A stretch of 27,797 nt of DNA from JAKBCQ01 sp021807585 (GCA_027325115.1 DAHWFG010000390.1:1-27797); one strand, 5' to 3'. Counted from the stretch's first letter, positions 14,644-23,287 are shown. Notes: generated from the letters alone by a model not told the origin. Numbers and translations: made by a program.

Positions 14644-15237
14644 TCCGTTCCTCCCCATCGAGATGAGACGACTTGGCACGAACGCCTAACTTCGCGAACT
14701 TGACGCGGTTTGAACGCCGAACCGTCGCGATGACTCATTATGGATTCTACAGACAGGTTCGGCTTGAAAAAAGAAGATTTTGTCGGCGAGTTGAAGCAAT
14801 TTCGAGTATGACTACGATAAGCGACCAAAAAAACGAACGTAATCAACCGTAAACGCACGAGATACGACATAAATCGTCAATCGGGCGCGGCCGAGATCAC
14901 GGTGTTAGAAAAAATCAACATCGAGCGGCGAACAATTCGCCCGGCCTTTTCCAGCCGGGTGTTCACCACTCGAACTTAAGCGAGCGTTTTTTATCTCGGA
15001 ATCGGAGAATCCGAGCGAACGACGCGGTATTTGAAGGTCACATGCCGATCGTGTGAACGCGATCGCGGCGCTTCTTACGATCGTCGTCGATCGGCCACGG
15101 CTTGGTGGCGGCGAGCGCCGTGCGTCGGCTGCGACCCCGGTGTTCCAACATTGGTCTTGATCGTGCAGGGCGAGGGGGGGAAGACATCAAGCCGAAGTCG
15201 ATCTGAGATTTTGTCGAATCAGGTCTCAGTTCCATCT
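14644..15237. other. Intergenic region upstream of the sigma/kinase unit
   Basis: About 590 bases with no convincing gene. It is AT-rich at 14730-14880, where the leftward sigma/kinase promoter should lie; a CATAAT-like -10 (minus strand, near 14735) has no matching -35. Three small hairpins follow: CCCGGC/GCCGGG (14940-14945/14954-14959), CTCG/CGAG (14969-14972/14981-14984) before six T (14987-14992), and CTCGGA/TCCGAG (14995-15000/15010-15015). The middle one with its T run could end rightward transcription, but no rightward gene precedes it. Confidence 0.4.
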
Positions 15238-15447
15238 TCATTGAGTGACCGGGGCGCTAGCGACCGGGTCGACGGGGTCCATCGCGTCGATCGGAGCGAG
15301 GGGGGGATCGTAGACGCTGGTGGGCGCGATCGGATCGTTGGTGGAATTGCACGGGGGCATCCAGGCGGTCGGCGCGATTCGTAACGGCATCCCTTCGACG
15401 ACGGGGGCGAAATAGCGGCGACGCGTGGTTGCGGAAACGGTGCGCAT
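15238..15447 (-). CDS. Small proline-rich hypothetical protein
   Basis: A 69-residue protein starting MRTVSATTRRRYFAPVVEG. After a basic start it is rich in Pro, Ala and Asp and ends DPVDPVASAPVTQ. It has no membrane helix or known domain. It is kept because the ATG at 15447 has a good TAGGAG ribosome site 7-8 bases upstream and because its composition differs from the arginine-rich shadow frames around it. Function unknown. Confidence 0.5.
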   Translation of the reverse strand: MRTVSATTRRRYFAPVVEGMPLRIAPTAWMPPCNSTNDPIAPTSVYDPPLAPIDAMDPVDPVASAPVTQ

Positions 15448-15601
15448 TATCGAACTCCTAACCTCTTTGGGTTCATGAGAGAATCGGAAAAATGAGTGGG
15501 AAAGATCGGCGCGACGAGGGAACGACGCGGGTCACGCGAAAACGATACGTATGGAAGCGAGGGTGAATCGACGAATGTATCGGTCGATTCGGAACGCGAC
15601 C

Positions 15602-16210
15602 TTAGTTTAAGCTCGGCTCCGTCGCCGAGTTTTCCTCTCGGGTCCAAATTTCGAGCCCGGGGGCTATTTGAAAAACGGGATACGACGATAATGGGAGGAG
15701 ATCCCGGCACGCCTCGCGGTACAGCGGGCACGACCGATGCTGATCTTGCGCGGCGCGCAGCAGTCGATCTTGCAAGTCTTGCCGTCCGGCGCGATTCGAT
15801 AGAATGAAACGACCCAACGGCGACAAACGGCGACTTTTGGAGAACAGAACGTCTTCGATCGTTTCACCCTGTCGCATCCGACGCTCGGCGATTTTGATCT
15901 CGTCGCGGAGCTCGTTTTTCAGCCGTCGAATGATGTCTTCCACCCGTCGGCGATAACGCCACGCCGACGTGGACTCGGCGAGATCCCGCCATGGATCCGC
16001 CGGCGAATCGTGAATGGGTTGTGAGGCGACGTATAACTCGGGGTCCAGCGGGATCGTCGGATCTCCGCGTCGCAACGAGATTAACAGAGATGCGGCGACT
16101 TCCCAAACTCGAGGATCGGAATAGCAGCGATGCCACCTCGGTGAGCGGCGGCGATAAGCCTGTTCGATCCGGGCCGCCAAGTCGGCGATCTGTCGAGTTT
16201 GAAGTAACAC
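15602..16210 (-). CDS. Hypothetical protein with a basic helical middle
   Basis: I do not recognise this protein, about 202 residues from a GTG at 16210. It begins LLQTRQIADLAARIEQAYRR and contains WEVAASLLISLRRGDPTIPLDPELYV. A charged, probably coiled-coil helix follows (YRRRVEDIIRRLKNELRDEI, then AERRMRQGETIEDVLF), then a Cys/Arg-containing C-terminal part ending in TEPSLN. There is no signal peptide or membrane segment. The GTG at 16210 follows a TCGAGG site by 6 bases; GTG codons at 16228 and 16309 give longer versions with poorer sites. The length and the amphipathic helices argue for a real gene, but no homologue comes to mind. Confidence 0.55.
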   Translation of the reverse strand: MLLQTRQIADLAARIEQAYRRRSPRWHRCYSDPRVWEVAASLLISLRRGDPTIPLDPELYVASQPIHDSPADPWRDLAESTSAWRYRRRVEDIIRRLKNELRDEIKIAERRMRQGETIEDVLFSKSRRLSPLGRFILSNRAGRQDLQDRLLRAAQDQHRSCPLYREACRDLLPLSSYPVFQIAPGLEIWTREENSATEPSLN

Positions 16211-16639
16211 GGAAAACCTCGATCTCACTAATCCCTTAACCAGGTTCGTTTTTCGACGTCGAGCGTCGCGGTCGATAGTGCAACCGAGATTACGGCGAAG
16301 CCGCGACACGAAAAATCCAAAATATTTCGCGAGGCTGTCTCACTTTCGCCGGAGACGTCGATTAACTTGGCGTAAGGAGGTCGATTCCTTCGTTTGTGTG
16401 AGGCCGATTCAGAATCCATCGCCGACCTTGCCGATCCGCTTCCGACGATCGTTAGAATTTCGCAACCGGGGACTGGCATTCGAAGCGAGGATTCTTTAAG
16501 ATTCGGTTTAAATTCGCGTGAATCGGAATCGTTCTGCCGACCGCGATCGCCGCGAAGGTTTTGGAACCGCCGTTTGCGAGATCATCCCTCGTAACGTCCT
16601 GCACGCTTACTTCCGGGTTTCGGTTCGCCGGCTTTATTC
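16211..16639. other. Intergenic region between divergent hypothetical and HTH genes
   Basis: About 430 bases. Frames on both strands are open for 60-80 codons but look like junk. A perfect Shine-Dalgarno sequence AAGGAGGT lies at 16374-16381 on the plus strand. The nearest start-like codon in an open frame is TTG 16394, 12 bases on, which gives a 66-residue frame of unconvincing composition. An AT-rich patch at 16494-16520 (ctttaagattcggtttaaattc) may be the promoter area for the HTH gene. Confidence 0.4.
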
Positions 16640-16930
16640 ATGGGTAATCGCATGATGGAAAGTCATCCCGTTCGTTCCGACCTTCAGGTCTTAAAACTCG
16701 ATCTGGCGCGTAGGGTCCGCGAGGTGCGGAGAGAACTCTACGGTGAGCACGGCGGACCGATGCTCGCCGAAGCGTTACGTATCCCCTTTCGTACATGGAT
16801 GAATTATGAAGAGGGGTGCACAATTCCCGCGCAAGTGATCCTTCGCTTCATCGAGACGACCGAGGCGAGCGTTGAGTGGCTCCTCTCGGGTAAAGGCGAA
16901 AAATACGCCGCCCGCGGCCGGCGAGATTAA
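16640..16930 (+). CDS. Small HTH (XRE/CI-repressor-like) protein
   Basis: A 96-residue protein with one helix-turn-helix domain at about 20-72 (LARRVREVRRELYGEHGG, AEALRIPFRTWMNYEEG) and the C-terminal EWLLSGKGEKY (79-89), which is typical of phage-repressor-like XRE proteins. To my recollection short proteins of this pattern recur in planctomycete genomes. It likely binds DNA, or acts as an adaptor; no ligand domain is present. The ATG at 16640 has no good ribosome site; ATGATG at 16652 would give a version shorter by 4 or 5 residues. The phosphodiesterase gene begins 3 bases after its stop, so they are cotranscribed. Confidence 0.72.
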   Translation: MGNRMMESHPVRSDLQVLKLDLARRVREVRRELYGEHGGPMLAEALRIPFRTWMNYEEGCTIPAQVILRFIETTEASVEWLLSGKGEKYAARGRRD

Positions 16931-16933
16931 CGC

Positions 16934-18058
16934 ATGCCGCGGCGGGCGGGTTTTTTTGATCGATCGACCGCGGGGGGCGCCGCGTCGTCGCGCTTGCTCG
17001 TCTCATTCACACTCGCGATCGCGGTGACGTTCATCGTCGCACTCGTTCGCGGCTCATTCCGCGATCCCGTCGACAGCGAACGTCCCTCGACGACGCACGC
17101 CGATCGCCCGATCCTTTCTCCCCCGATTCCTCACGAACTCCTCTTTTGCACCTGGAACGTCGAGAACTTTTACGACGATCGCGACGATCCCGCGATTGCC
17201 GATCAAGACGAAAACCTGTTCGCCGCCGATCCCGATCTCGTCGCCCGCAAAATCGACCTCCTCGGAGCTACGCTCGCCGCCCAAAACGAGGGCCGCGGTC
17301 CCGACGTAATCGTACTCGTCGAAGTCGAATCCCGCCGCTGCGTCCAACTCCTCGCCGCCGCGCTCAATCGCCGTATTCGTCAAGCCGATCCTTATCAGTT
17401 TATTATCTTTCATGAACACCATTTAGATCGCGGCTTGGCGCCCGCGATCCTCTCGCGGTTCAAGCTCTCGGCCGATTCAAGGCTCCAGGCGGCTTTCGGC
17501 GAACGCAGAATCGTCGCGGCGAAGATCATCGCCGACGATCACCCGTTGACGATCCTCGCGTGCCACTGGACGAGCCGAATCACCGATAAAACCGGCCGGA
17601 AACGCGAGGCCTACGCCGACCTTATCTATCGTGCTGTGAACAGGCTCTTAAACACCGATCCAAACGCCGACGTGCTGATCGCGGGGGATTTCAACGACGA
17701 ATCGAACGACCCCTCGGTGCGGGTTCATCTCCACGCATCGGGAGATCTCGATCGATCCGCCGCGCGCGATCCTCGGCCCGTCCTGTTCGACCTCGCGGCT
17801 CGTATCGATCACCGACGGATCGGTACGTATCATTACGGCGGACAATGGGAAACGCTTGATCATATCGTTGTTTCACCGGGCATGCTTGATCGAATCGGCT
17901 GGAGCGTCGACCCCGATTCGATCGCGGTTTTCGCCCCAAGGGCGAACCGAAAGGGACGCGCGGGAACGCCCAAACGCTTCGGTTCGCCCCGCGGCGATCA
18001 TCCCCGCGGACCGTCCGATCACTTCCCGCTCACGGTTCGATTGATCCATAACCAATAA
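16934..18058 (+). CDS. Membrane-anchored endonuclease/exonuclease/phosphatase-family enzyme
   Basis: A 374-residue protein. A basic N-terminus and one hydrophobic helix (about 20-38, RLLVSFTLAIAVTFIVALV) act as a signal anchor, so the enzyme faces the periplasm. The EEP (DNase I-like) domain spans about 68-372 with the metal-dependent phosphodiesterase residues: Asn in WNVENFY (74-80), Glu130 (VEVE), His211 (CHWTSR), GDFND (251-255), LDHIVVS (308-314) and SDH (361-363). The active site looks complete. Possible substrates are extracellular DNA, nucleotides or phospholipids; the sequence does not decide. It follows the HTH gene by 3 bases. The stop codon is part of the A run of a terminator serving the opposite gene. 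Confidence 0.88.
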   Translation: MPRRAGFFDRSTAGGAASSRLLVSFTLAIAVTFIVALVRGSFRDPVDSERPSTTHADRPILSPPIPHELLFCTWNVENFYDDRDDPAIADQDENLFAADPDLVARKIDLLGATLAAQNEGRGPDVIVLVEVESRRCVQLLAAALNRRIRQADPYQFIIFHEHHLDRGLAPAILSRFKLSADSRLQAAFGERRIVAAKIIADDHPLTILACHWTSRITDKTGRKREAYADLIYRAVNRLLNTDPNADVLIAGDFNDESNDPSVRVHLHASGDLDRSAARDPRPVLFDLAARIDHRRIGTYHYGGQWETLDHIVVSPGMLDRIGWSVDPDSIAVFAPRANRKGRAGTPKRFGSPRGDHPRGPSDHFPLTVRLIHNQ

Positions 18059-18092
18059 AAAAAGCCGGGTCGATCAAGGCGCGATCGACCCG
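18057..18092 (-). terminator. Intrinsic terminator of the GH2 gene
   Basis: CGGGTCGATC (18066-18075) and GATCGACCCG (18083-18092) form a perfect 10-base stem with a seven-base loop. Read leftwards it is followed by GGC and seven T (18063-18057), a classic rho-independent terminator 30 bases after the GH2 stop. The same A run on the plus strand contains the stop codon of the convergent phosphodiesterase gene. Confidence 0.85.
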
Positions 18093-18121
18093 ATGAACGG
18101 ATAACCGATTTCAGGAAATAA

Positions 18122-21100
18122 TTATTTATCACGAATGATTGAAACGCCGACGTCGATCCCCTGCCCTCCGCTCGTCTGGCGGCAGCGGACGGCGATCACG
18201 TTGCGCCCCTCGACGAACCGATCCCGCGCCGTCTGATCGAGCGTCACGTCTTCATACCCGCTGATGAAACCTCGAGCCCGGTGAATCCGCTCTCCGTTTA
18301 GATAAATCTCAACGTCTTCATCATGAAATAGATGAAGTTGGACGACGTCTCCCGCAGCGGGTTTGGCGGCGTCGAATGTCGTTCGAAGCCAAATCGTCTC
18401 GCTATCCCAAACCGTTCCCACGCGAACCGCGGGGGTTCCCTCGGTCCCGAAACCGGGCTTGCCTTGAAGCCATTTCGACGCGTCGAAATCGGGCTTGAAC
18501 CAACCGGGCCCGGGATCGGCGAGCGTGTACGACCAAACGACCCCGCTCGCCTTCATCGAATCTCCCGCGGGAAGGAGCGAGACGCGGCGAGCCGCGGGGG
18601 TGTCGACCGTGACCGGGGCGTCGGGCTTAACGCCCAGATCCTCGGGAAGATCGCCTCGAGTCGTGAGCACGAGCGTGGGATCGAACGGAAACGCCCCCGT
18701 CTCGGCGCCGAAAATCGCCAACCCGCCGCGCTTTCCGTCCTCGGGAACCTCGAACCGAAGAACCAAAGGCTTGCCGGCTTCTAAATCTTGAATCGCGCTT
18801 TCCGGCATCGGCGCGTTAATCTGAATCATTTCTCCATAACTGCCATGATCGACGCGGGCGAGATGCGACAGAACGCCGCGCGCGTCGGCGGGGTCGTCGC
18901 CGAGCTCGATTCGCACCGCGGCGCCGCCGTTGATCGAGATCGCGACCGTGGTCGGATGTTTACGTTCGTCGGTTTGAGGGTTGTCCTGGGGATTCGTCCG
19001 CTCGTTCCAATCGACCTGATCGCGTCCGCCTCGAGCCGAAGCCTCGACGAGCAACCGGATCGCCTGCGGGCCCGCTTTGACGACCGTCTGGGGAATCTTG
19101 AGCCGATACGTGAACGAGCCGACTCCACGCCCTTGCGCTTTCCCCTCGGAGATCTTCACCCCGTCGCCGAATCGCCCCTGAGCGTATTCGGAGGGATCGA
19201 ACCGAATCGCGACCTCGCGATTCCCCAGCCGTTCCACCTTGGGAGTCGGCTTCTCGGGTTTCACCACCAGGTTGACAAAATTCGCCGCGATCCGTTTCCC
19301 GGCGGCGTCGACGAGTTCAAAACCGACCCCTCCCACCAACGGCGTATCAATTCGAAACGCGATCCGCTTTTGCTCCTTCACCCCGAACGGAATCCACTCG
19401 ACCGGACGCGTCCGCGCCGGAATCTCCACCGTCTCTCCCATGTCGTCGGTTCCCTTGATCCACCAGCGGAGTGTCGGCGTCTCTTTCCGATCCGAATAAT
19501 GGCTGACGAACAGCGGAACCGGAATCAGCTCGTTCTGCTTGGCGATGATCGCCGGAGGCGCGTCGAAACCGATGAAATCCGCCCCCTGCAAGTCCGCCGG
19601 AGTCATCCCTGGAACGAACGCCTCATAGCCGAATTCCTTCTTCCCCCGGTCGTAATCGAAGAACCCGTTGTGCTCCCATTCGATATCGGAAAGCTCAGTA
19701 TACACGTATCCTTGAATTTTCGGCTGCTTGCGCAAAAGCGTGGTTAAATCTCGAAACGCCCACGAGACGTCGCGATCGCCGCCGCCGGCGCTCACTCCGC
19801 CGTATTCCGAGTTGATGAGCGGCGCCGAGTTCATTTTCTGTCCGGGACAATAATTGAACGAGCCTCCCGGCTCGCTCCGCGCGACGACCTCGTCGACGTG
19901 GCTCCTCGCCCCCTCGTGCTCGTCGATATAAAAATGCCAACTGTTCAGATCCGTTCCCTCCACATGATCATAATTACATGGAGAGTTGTCCTCGACCAGA
20001 CGCGTGTCGTCGAGCGACCGCGTGAGCGCAACCATCGATCGCACCCACTCCTGGGTGTCTTTGCTCGCCTTGTAGAGATCGGGACGGCCGAGCCCCCACG
20101 TTTCGTTGAAATCAACCCACGCGATGATCGCGGGATGATTGTGATCGCGAGCCACAACCTCGCGCATCGTCCTCTCCCACGCCGTCCGCGCCTTCGCGTT
20201 CTGCCGCCACGTGTTCGGCATATCCTCCAATATCATCATCCCCAGCTTGTCCGCCCAATACAGCCTGCGCGGCTCGTCGGGCTTGATGTGAATGCGAAGC
20301 ATATTTAAACCGACCGATTTGGCCAGTTCGATGTCGCGTTTCAGGAACGCTTCATCGGGCGCGGTGTAAATCCCCTTGGGATTGAACGATTGATCGAGCG
20401 CTCCGCGAAGATAAACGGGCTTGCCGTTGAGCAGGATTCGCTCGAACGGAGCGTCTCCAAACTTGCCCCGAGCGATCGTCCGGAGCGCGAAATACGTGCG
20501 CACCGTGTCGACTCGGCCGTCGCCGGCTTTAAGCTCAAGCGTCAACGGGTACAAATGTGGCGTTTCGGGGGTCCAAAGTTTGGCTTGATCAATCTTGAGA
20601 GTCACCTTGGCCTTGTTTCCCTCGACCGCGATCCCCTGAATCGCGTGAACCGACGCGTCGTCCGAATGCGCCGTCAATGTCGCCTTGGGATCGATCGCTC
20701 CCGCGGAAACGACCTCGACTTCCGCCAGAGCCGGATCAATTTTCGGCTTAATCGTAAAGGAATCAATATGCGTTGCGGGACGCGCCTCGAGCCACACCGT
20801 TTGCCAGATTCCCGAAGTCGACGTGTACCAGCCCACCTGTTTGCCCGTGGGAAGATCGGGATCGGTCGGGTCGAACACGCGAACGACGACGGTATTTTGA
20901 CCTTGCCGTTGGATCGCGTCGGTCACGTCGGCGGAGAACGGCGTATATCCCCCCTCGTGCTCGGCGACTTTCTTCCCGTTCACCCAAACGTCGGCGCGCC
21001 AGTCGACCGCCTCGAAGCGGAGAAATACGCGATCCTCGGCCGCGAAATTCGCCGGAACCTCGAACGTTCGCCGATACCACGCCACACCGTGATATTTAGT

Positions 21101-21367
21101 ATCTTTGATTCCGGAGAGTTCGCTTTCCCAGCAAAACGGGACGACGATTTCACGATCGAATCCCGCCGCCGCGGGATCGTTCCAGCCCTCCTTGAGCCCC
21201 GAATCTTGAGGATCGAAGCGGAATTTCCACGAGCCGTTGAGATTCGCCCAGCGTTCGCGAACGGCTTCGGGACGCGGGTGTTCGGGCCTCGGAACCGTAT
21301 CCGCCGCGGTCGCCGTTGCGGCGTACGCGATCCAAATCACCAAGGCGTGTATAATCGATCGTGACAT
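18122..21367 (-). CDS. Exported glycoside hydrolase family 2 protein (beta-galactosidase-like)
   Basis: A 1081-residue exported enzyme. A signal peptide (1-22, SIIHALVIWIAYAATATAA) is followed by the GH2 sugar-binding domain (about 35-195, WYRRTFEVP and VDWRADVWVNGKKV), an Ig-like domain (about 200-300) and a TIM barrel (about 305-560). The acid/base Glu422 is in WVDFNETWG and the nucleophile is probably Glu521 in INSEYGG. The large C-terminal part (about 600-1081) holds beta-rich modules, the last with galactose-binding-like features (WLQGKPGFG, EIYLNGERI, GRNVIAVRC). It should remove beta-linked sugars from polysaccharide outside the cytoplasm; galactosidase, glucuronidase and mannosidase cannot be separated here. 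The ATG at 21367 has GGGAGAG about 10 bases upstream; TTG 21385 is unlikely. Confidence 0.92.
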   Translation of the reverse strand: MSRSIIHALVIWIAYAATATAADTVPRPEHPRPEAVRERWANLNGSWKFRFDPQDSGLKEGWNDPAAAGFDREIVVPFCWESELSGIKDTKYHGVAWYRRTFEVPANFAAEDRVFLRFEAVDWRADVWVNGKKVAEHEGGYTPFSADVTDAIQRQGQNTVVVRVFDPTDPDLPTGKQVGWYTSTSGIWQTVWLEARPATHIDSFTIKPKIDPALAEVEVVSAGAIDPKATLTAHSDDASVHAIQGIAVEGNKAKVTLKIDQAKLWTPETPHLYPLTLELKAGDGRVDTVRTYFALRTIARGKFGDAPFERILLNGKPVYLRGALDQSFNPKGIYTAPDEAFLKRDIELAKSVGLNMLRIHIKPDEPRRLYWADKLGMMILEDMPNTWRQNAKARTAWERTMREVVARDHNHPAIIAWVDFNETWGLGRPDLYKASKDTQEWVRSMVALTRSLDDTRLVEDNSPCNYDHVEGTDLNSWHFYIDEHEGARSHVDEVVARSEPGGSFNYCPGQKMNSAPLINSEYGGVSAGGGDRDVSWAFRDLTTLLRKQPKIQGYVYTELSDIEWEHNGFFDYDRGKKEFGYEAFVPGMTPADLQGADFIGFDAPPAIIAKQNELIPVPLFVSHYSDRKETPTLRWWIKGTDDMGETVEIPARTRPVEWIPFGVKEQKRIAFRIDTPLVGGVGFELVDAAGKRIAANFVNLVVKPEKPTPKVERLGNREVAIRFDPSEYAQGRFGDGVKISEGKAQGRGVGSFTYRLKIPQTVVKAGPQAIRLLVEASARGGRDQVDWNERTNPQDNPQTDERKHPTTVAISINGGAAVRIELGDDPADARGVLSHLARVDHGSYGEMIQINAPMPESAIQDLEAGKPLVLRFEVPEDGKRGGLAIFGAETGAFPFDPTLVLTTRGDLPEDLGVKPDAPVTVDTPAARRVSLLPAGDSMKASGVVWSYTLADPGPGWFKPDFDASKWLQGKPGFGTEGTPAVRVGTVWDSETIWLRTTFDAAKPAAGDVVQLHLFHDEDVEIYLNGERIHRARGFISGYEDVTLDQTARDRFVEGRNVIAVRCRQTSGGQGIDVGVSIIRDK

Positions 21368-21528
21368 AACGCTAAACTCTCCCAAACGACGGCTCGATCT
21401 CGGTCGCGTCTCGTTCGATCAACGCGTTCCCGCGCGGCGACGACCCGGTCGCGCTTTAGTCGCATAACGTATCAGATAAAACCGCGCCGGGCGATAGGTG
21501 AGCGTTTCGGCGGCCTTGGGAGTGAAAC

Positions 21529-22101
21529 ATGGATCGCAATGTGCGCCTTCGATTGATCGAAATCCTCAAACGTGATTCGCTCAGAACCGGTGAATTCACG
21601 CTCGCGAGCGGGCGAACTTCGCATTACTACGTCGACGGTCGCGCCGTCACCCTCTCCGCGGAGGGCGCGGAATTGATCGCTCGGGCAACGCTTAATCAAT
21701 TGAAAGCATACCCACAAGTTCAGGCGATCGGCGGTTTGACGATGGGCGCCGACCCGATCGTCGGCGCGACGCTGGGCCTCGCGGCTTCATCCGATCGAAG
21801 CGATCTCAAAGGGTTTTTGGTTCGCAAGGAAACGAAAGCGCACGGCACAGGGAAGCTCATCGAAGGACCGCTCAAGCCCGGGATGTCGGTCGCGATCGTC
21901 GACGACGTCGCGACGACGGGGGGCTCTTCGCTTCAAGCGATCGCCGCGGTCGAAGCGTTCGGCTGCGCGGTCGCGTGCGTGATCGTCGTCCTCGACCGTC
22001 TCGAAGGCGCTGCGCAGGCTTTCGCGGATCGGGACATCCGCTTTCACCCCCTCCTCACGATCCGCGATCTCGGCGTCGAACCCCTCTCCGTCGGTTCGTG
22101 A
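21529..22101 (+). CDS. pyrE: Orotate phosphoribosyltransferase
   Basis: This 190-residue enzyme joins orotate to PRPP to make OMP in de novo pyrimidine synthesis. The PRPP-binding signature is VDDVATTGGS (124-133). The catalytic loop is RKETKAHGTGK (99-109) with Lys100, Lys103 and His105. The N-terminal substrate hood is FTLASGRTSHYYVDGR (23-38). Length and motifs match PyrE fully. The ATG has GGGAG 8 bases upstream. It is divergent from the GH2 gene and converges on ribF; no other pyrimidine gene is nearby. Confidence 0.95.
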   Translation: MDRNVRLRLIEILKRDSLRTGEFTLASGRTSHYYVDGRAVTLSAEGAELIARATLNQLKAYPQVQAIGGLTMGADPIVGATLGLAASSDRSDLKGFLVRKETKAHGTGKLIEGPLKPGMSVAIVDDVATTGGSSLQAIAAVEAFGCAVACVIVVLDRLEGAAQAFADRDIRFHPLLTIRDLGVEPLSVGS

Positions 22102-22117
22102 TAGAATAGTTATCACG
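22097..22117. terminator. Hairpin between convergent pyrE and ribF
   Basis: CGTGATA (22097-22103) and TATCACG (22111-22117) form a perfect 7-base stem over a seven-base loop. It overlaps the pyrE stop codon and lies 6 bases beyond the ribF stop. The flank tgttattat is AT-rich without a long T run. It may stop transcription in both directions. Confidence 0.4.
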
Positions 22118-22122
22118 TGTTA

Positions 22123-23067
22123 TTATAAACCGGCGTCGCCGGCGATCGCGCGGGTCGCCGCGACGTCGAGCGCGATCCGTTCGAGCAGATCGGTCGTCGC
22201 ATCGAACTTTCGGCTTTCGCGGATCCGGTCGATCAGATCGAGTTCGATCGTTTGTCCGCGCAAGTCGCCGTTAAAGTTGAGGATATGAGCTTCAACCGAT
22301 CGGGCCGATTCGCCGAACGTCGCGTTGGGACCGATATGAATCGCCGCGGGATAGGTCCGCGCGGTCGGACCGTCGGCGATCGACGCGCGTCCCGCGTAAA
22401 CGCCGTTGGAAGGGATAAGAACGTCGATTTTGGCGAGATTCGCGGTCGGGAAGCCGAACCCCGCGCCCCGACCCGCGCCTCGAACGACCTCGCCCCTTAT
22501 CCGATGAGGCCTTCCCAGCAGCCGCGCCGCCGCGGCGACGTTTCCTTCGTGAATGAGAGCGCGGATCGCCGACGACGAAACGACGACTCCGTCGATCTCG
22601 ATCGGCTCGACGACCGCGAAGTCGATCCCCGCTTCGCCGCACCACGCCCAAAGCACGCCCGTGTTCCCCTCCCTCCCCCGGCCGAAACGAAAATCAGGAC
22701 CTTCTACAATTCCAGAAGCGTGGAATTGTTGATGAATCACGCGATCGAAAAACTCGCGCGGCGAAAGATCGAGCAGCCAATTCCCCGTTTGAAAGATCGC
22801 GACTTCGTCGACCCCCGCCGATTGGAGCAGCTCAACCTTTCGCTCGGTCCATAATAAAGGAGTGGGAGCGAGTTCGGGGCGCAGCACCGCAGCGGGATGA
22901 GGGTTGAAGGTCACGATCACCGCCCGGCGCGACGAGATTCGGGCGCGACGTATGATTTCATCGACAAGTCGGCGATGTCCCGCATGCACGCCGTCGAAAT
23001 TACCGATCGCAATGTACGCACGGCGCAGCGGCGAGGGGATCGGAGCGAAACCGTCAAGCGACAACAC
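22123..23067 (-). CDS. ribF: Bifunctional riboflavin kinase / FAD synthetase
   Basis: A 314-residue enzyme that turns riboflavin into FMN and then FAD. The N-terminal nucleotidyltransferase domain has IGNFDGVHAGH (21-31, the HxGH-type motif), VTFNPHP (52-58), FRFGRGREGN (126-135) and SSSAIR (164-169). The C-terminal flavokinase domain has GFGFPTANL (203-211, the PTAN metal/ATP site) and NGVYAGRA (221-228). Both activities look intact. The start is GTG 23067, with a GAGGGACGG stretch upstream and the typical short lead-in before the first strand. It converges on pyrE with a 21-base gap. In many bacteria ribF lies near truB/rbfA; it does not here. Confidence 0.94.
   Translation of the reverse strand: MLSLDGFAPIPSPLRRAYIAIGNFDGVHAGHRRLVDEIIRRARISSRRAVIVTFNPHPAAVLRPELAPTPLLWTERKVELLQSAGVDEVAIFQTGNWLLDLSPREFFDRVIHQQFHASGIVEGPDFRFGRGREGNTGVLWAWCGEAGIDFAVVEPIEIDGVVVSSSAIRALIHEGNVAAAARLLGRPHRIRGEVVRGAGRGAGFGFPTANLAKIDVLIPSNGVYAGRASIADGPTARTYPAAIHIGPNATFGESARSVEAHILNFNGDLRGQTIELDLIDRIRESRKFDATTDLLERIALDVAATRAIAGDAGL
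22706..22729. repeat. Perfect 9-base inverted repeat inside ribF
   Basis: ACAATTCCA (22706-22714) and TGGAATTGT (22721-22729) pair perfectly around GAAGCG. The patch is AT-rich against the surrounding gene. It may be chance; an mRNA hairpin is possible. Confidence 0.35.
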
Positions 23068-23180
23068 CGGCGCCCGTCCCTCGTCGTAAACACTGGAGAC
23101 CCGCGGATCAAAAACGTATTATCTCCGGTCGGCGTGAACCCGGTCAATCCCGGCGAAGACAAAGGGGTTGATCCCGCACA

Positions 23181-23210
23181 TAATGAATCATGATGAATCA
23201 TGATGAATAA
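23181..23210 (+). repeat. Tandem 10-base repeats upstream of two divergent genes
   Basis: The unit TGATGAATCA occurs in tandem (TAATGAATCA, TGATGAATCA, TGATGAATAA), giving just under three copies with a 10-base period and two ATCATGAT palindromes. It lies in the 220-base divergent gap between ribF and the membrane-tethered Gfo-like gene. The period is close to one helical turn, so repeated binding on one DNA face is possible. Confidence 0.55.
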
Positions 23211-23275
23211 ACGCATCGCGACCGTTGCACGAAACCGCGCCAAGTACCGATCGCAACTCCCATAAAGAATGGTAG

Positions 23276-23281
23276 TATAAC
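23276..23281 (+). promoter_or_regulatory. Candidate -10 box for a leaderless transcript
   Basis: TATAAC ends 6 bases before the ATG at 23288, so transcription would begin at or next to the start codon. No ribosome site precedes the ATG (caataac), which agrees with a leaderless mRNA. The -35 match is poor. Confidence 0.35.
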
Positions 23282-23287
23282 AATAAC

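Noticed and set aside
14640..14870. 76-codon leftward frame with a hydrophobic start upstream of the ECF sigma gene
   Set aside because: Overlaps the sigma start, no ribosome site, and the end is a shadow of the sigma leader.
18788..21364. Two long rightward frames (about 320 codons each) opposite the GH2 gene
   Set aside because: Antisense shadows caused by the GATCG-rich codon pattern; the GH2 frame carries all family motifs.
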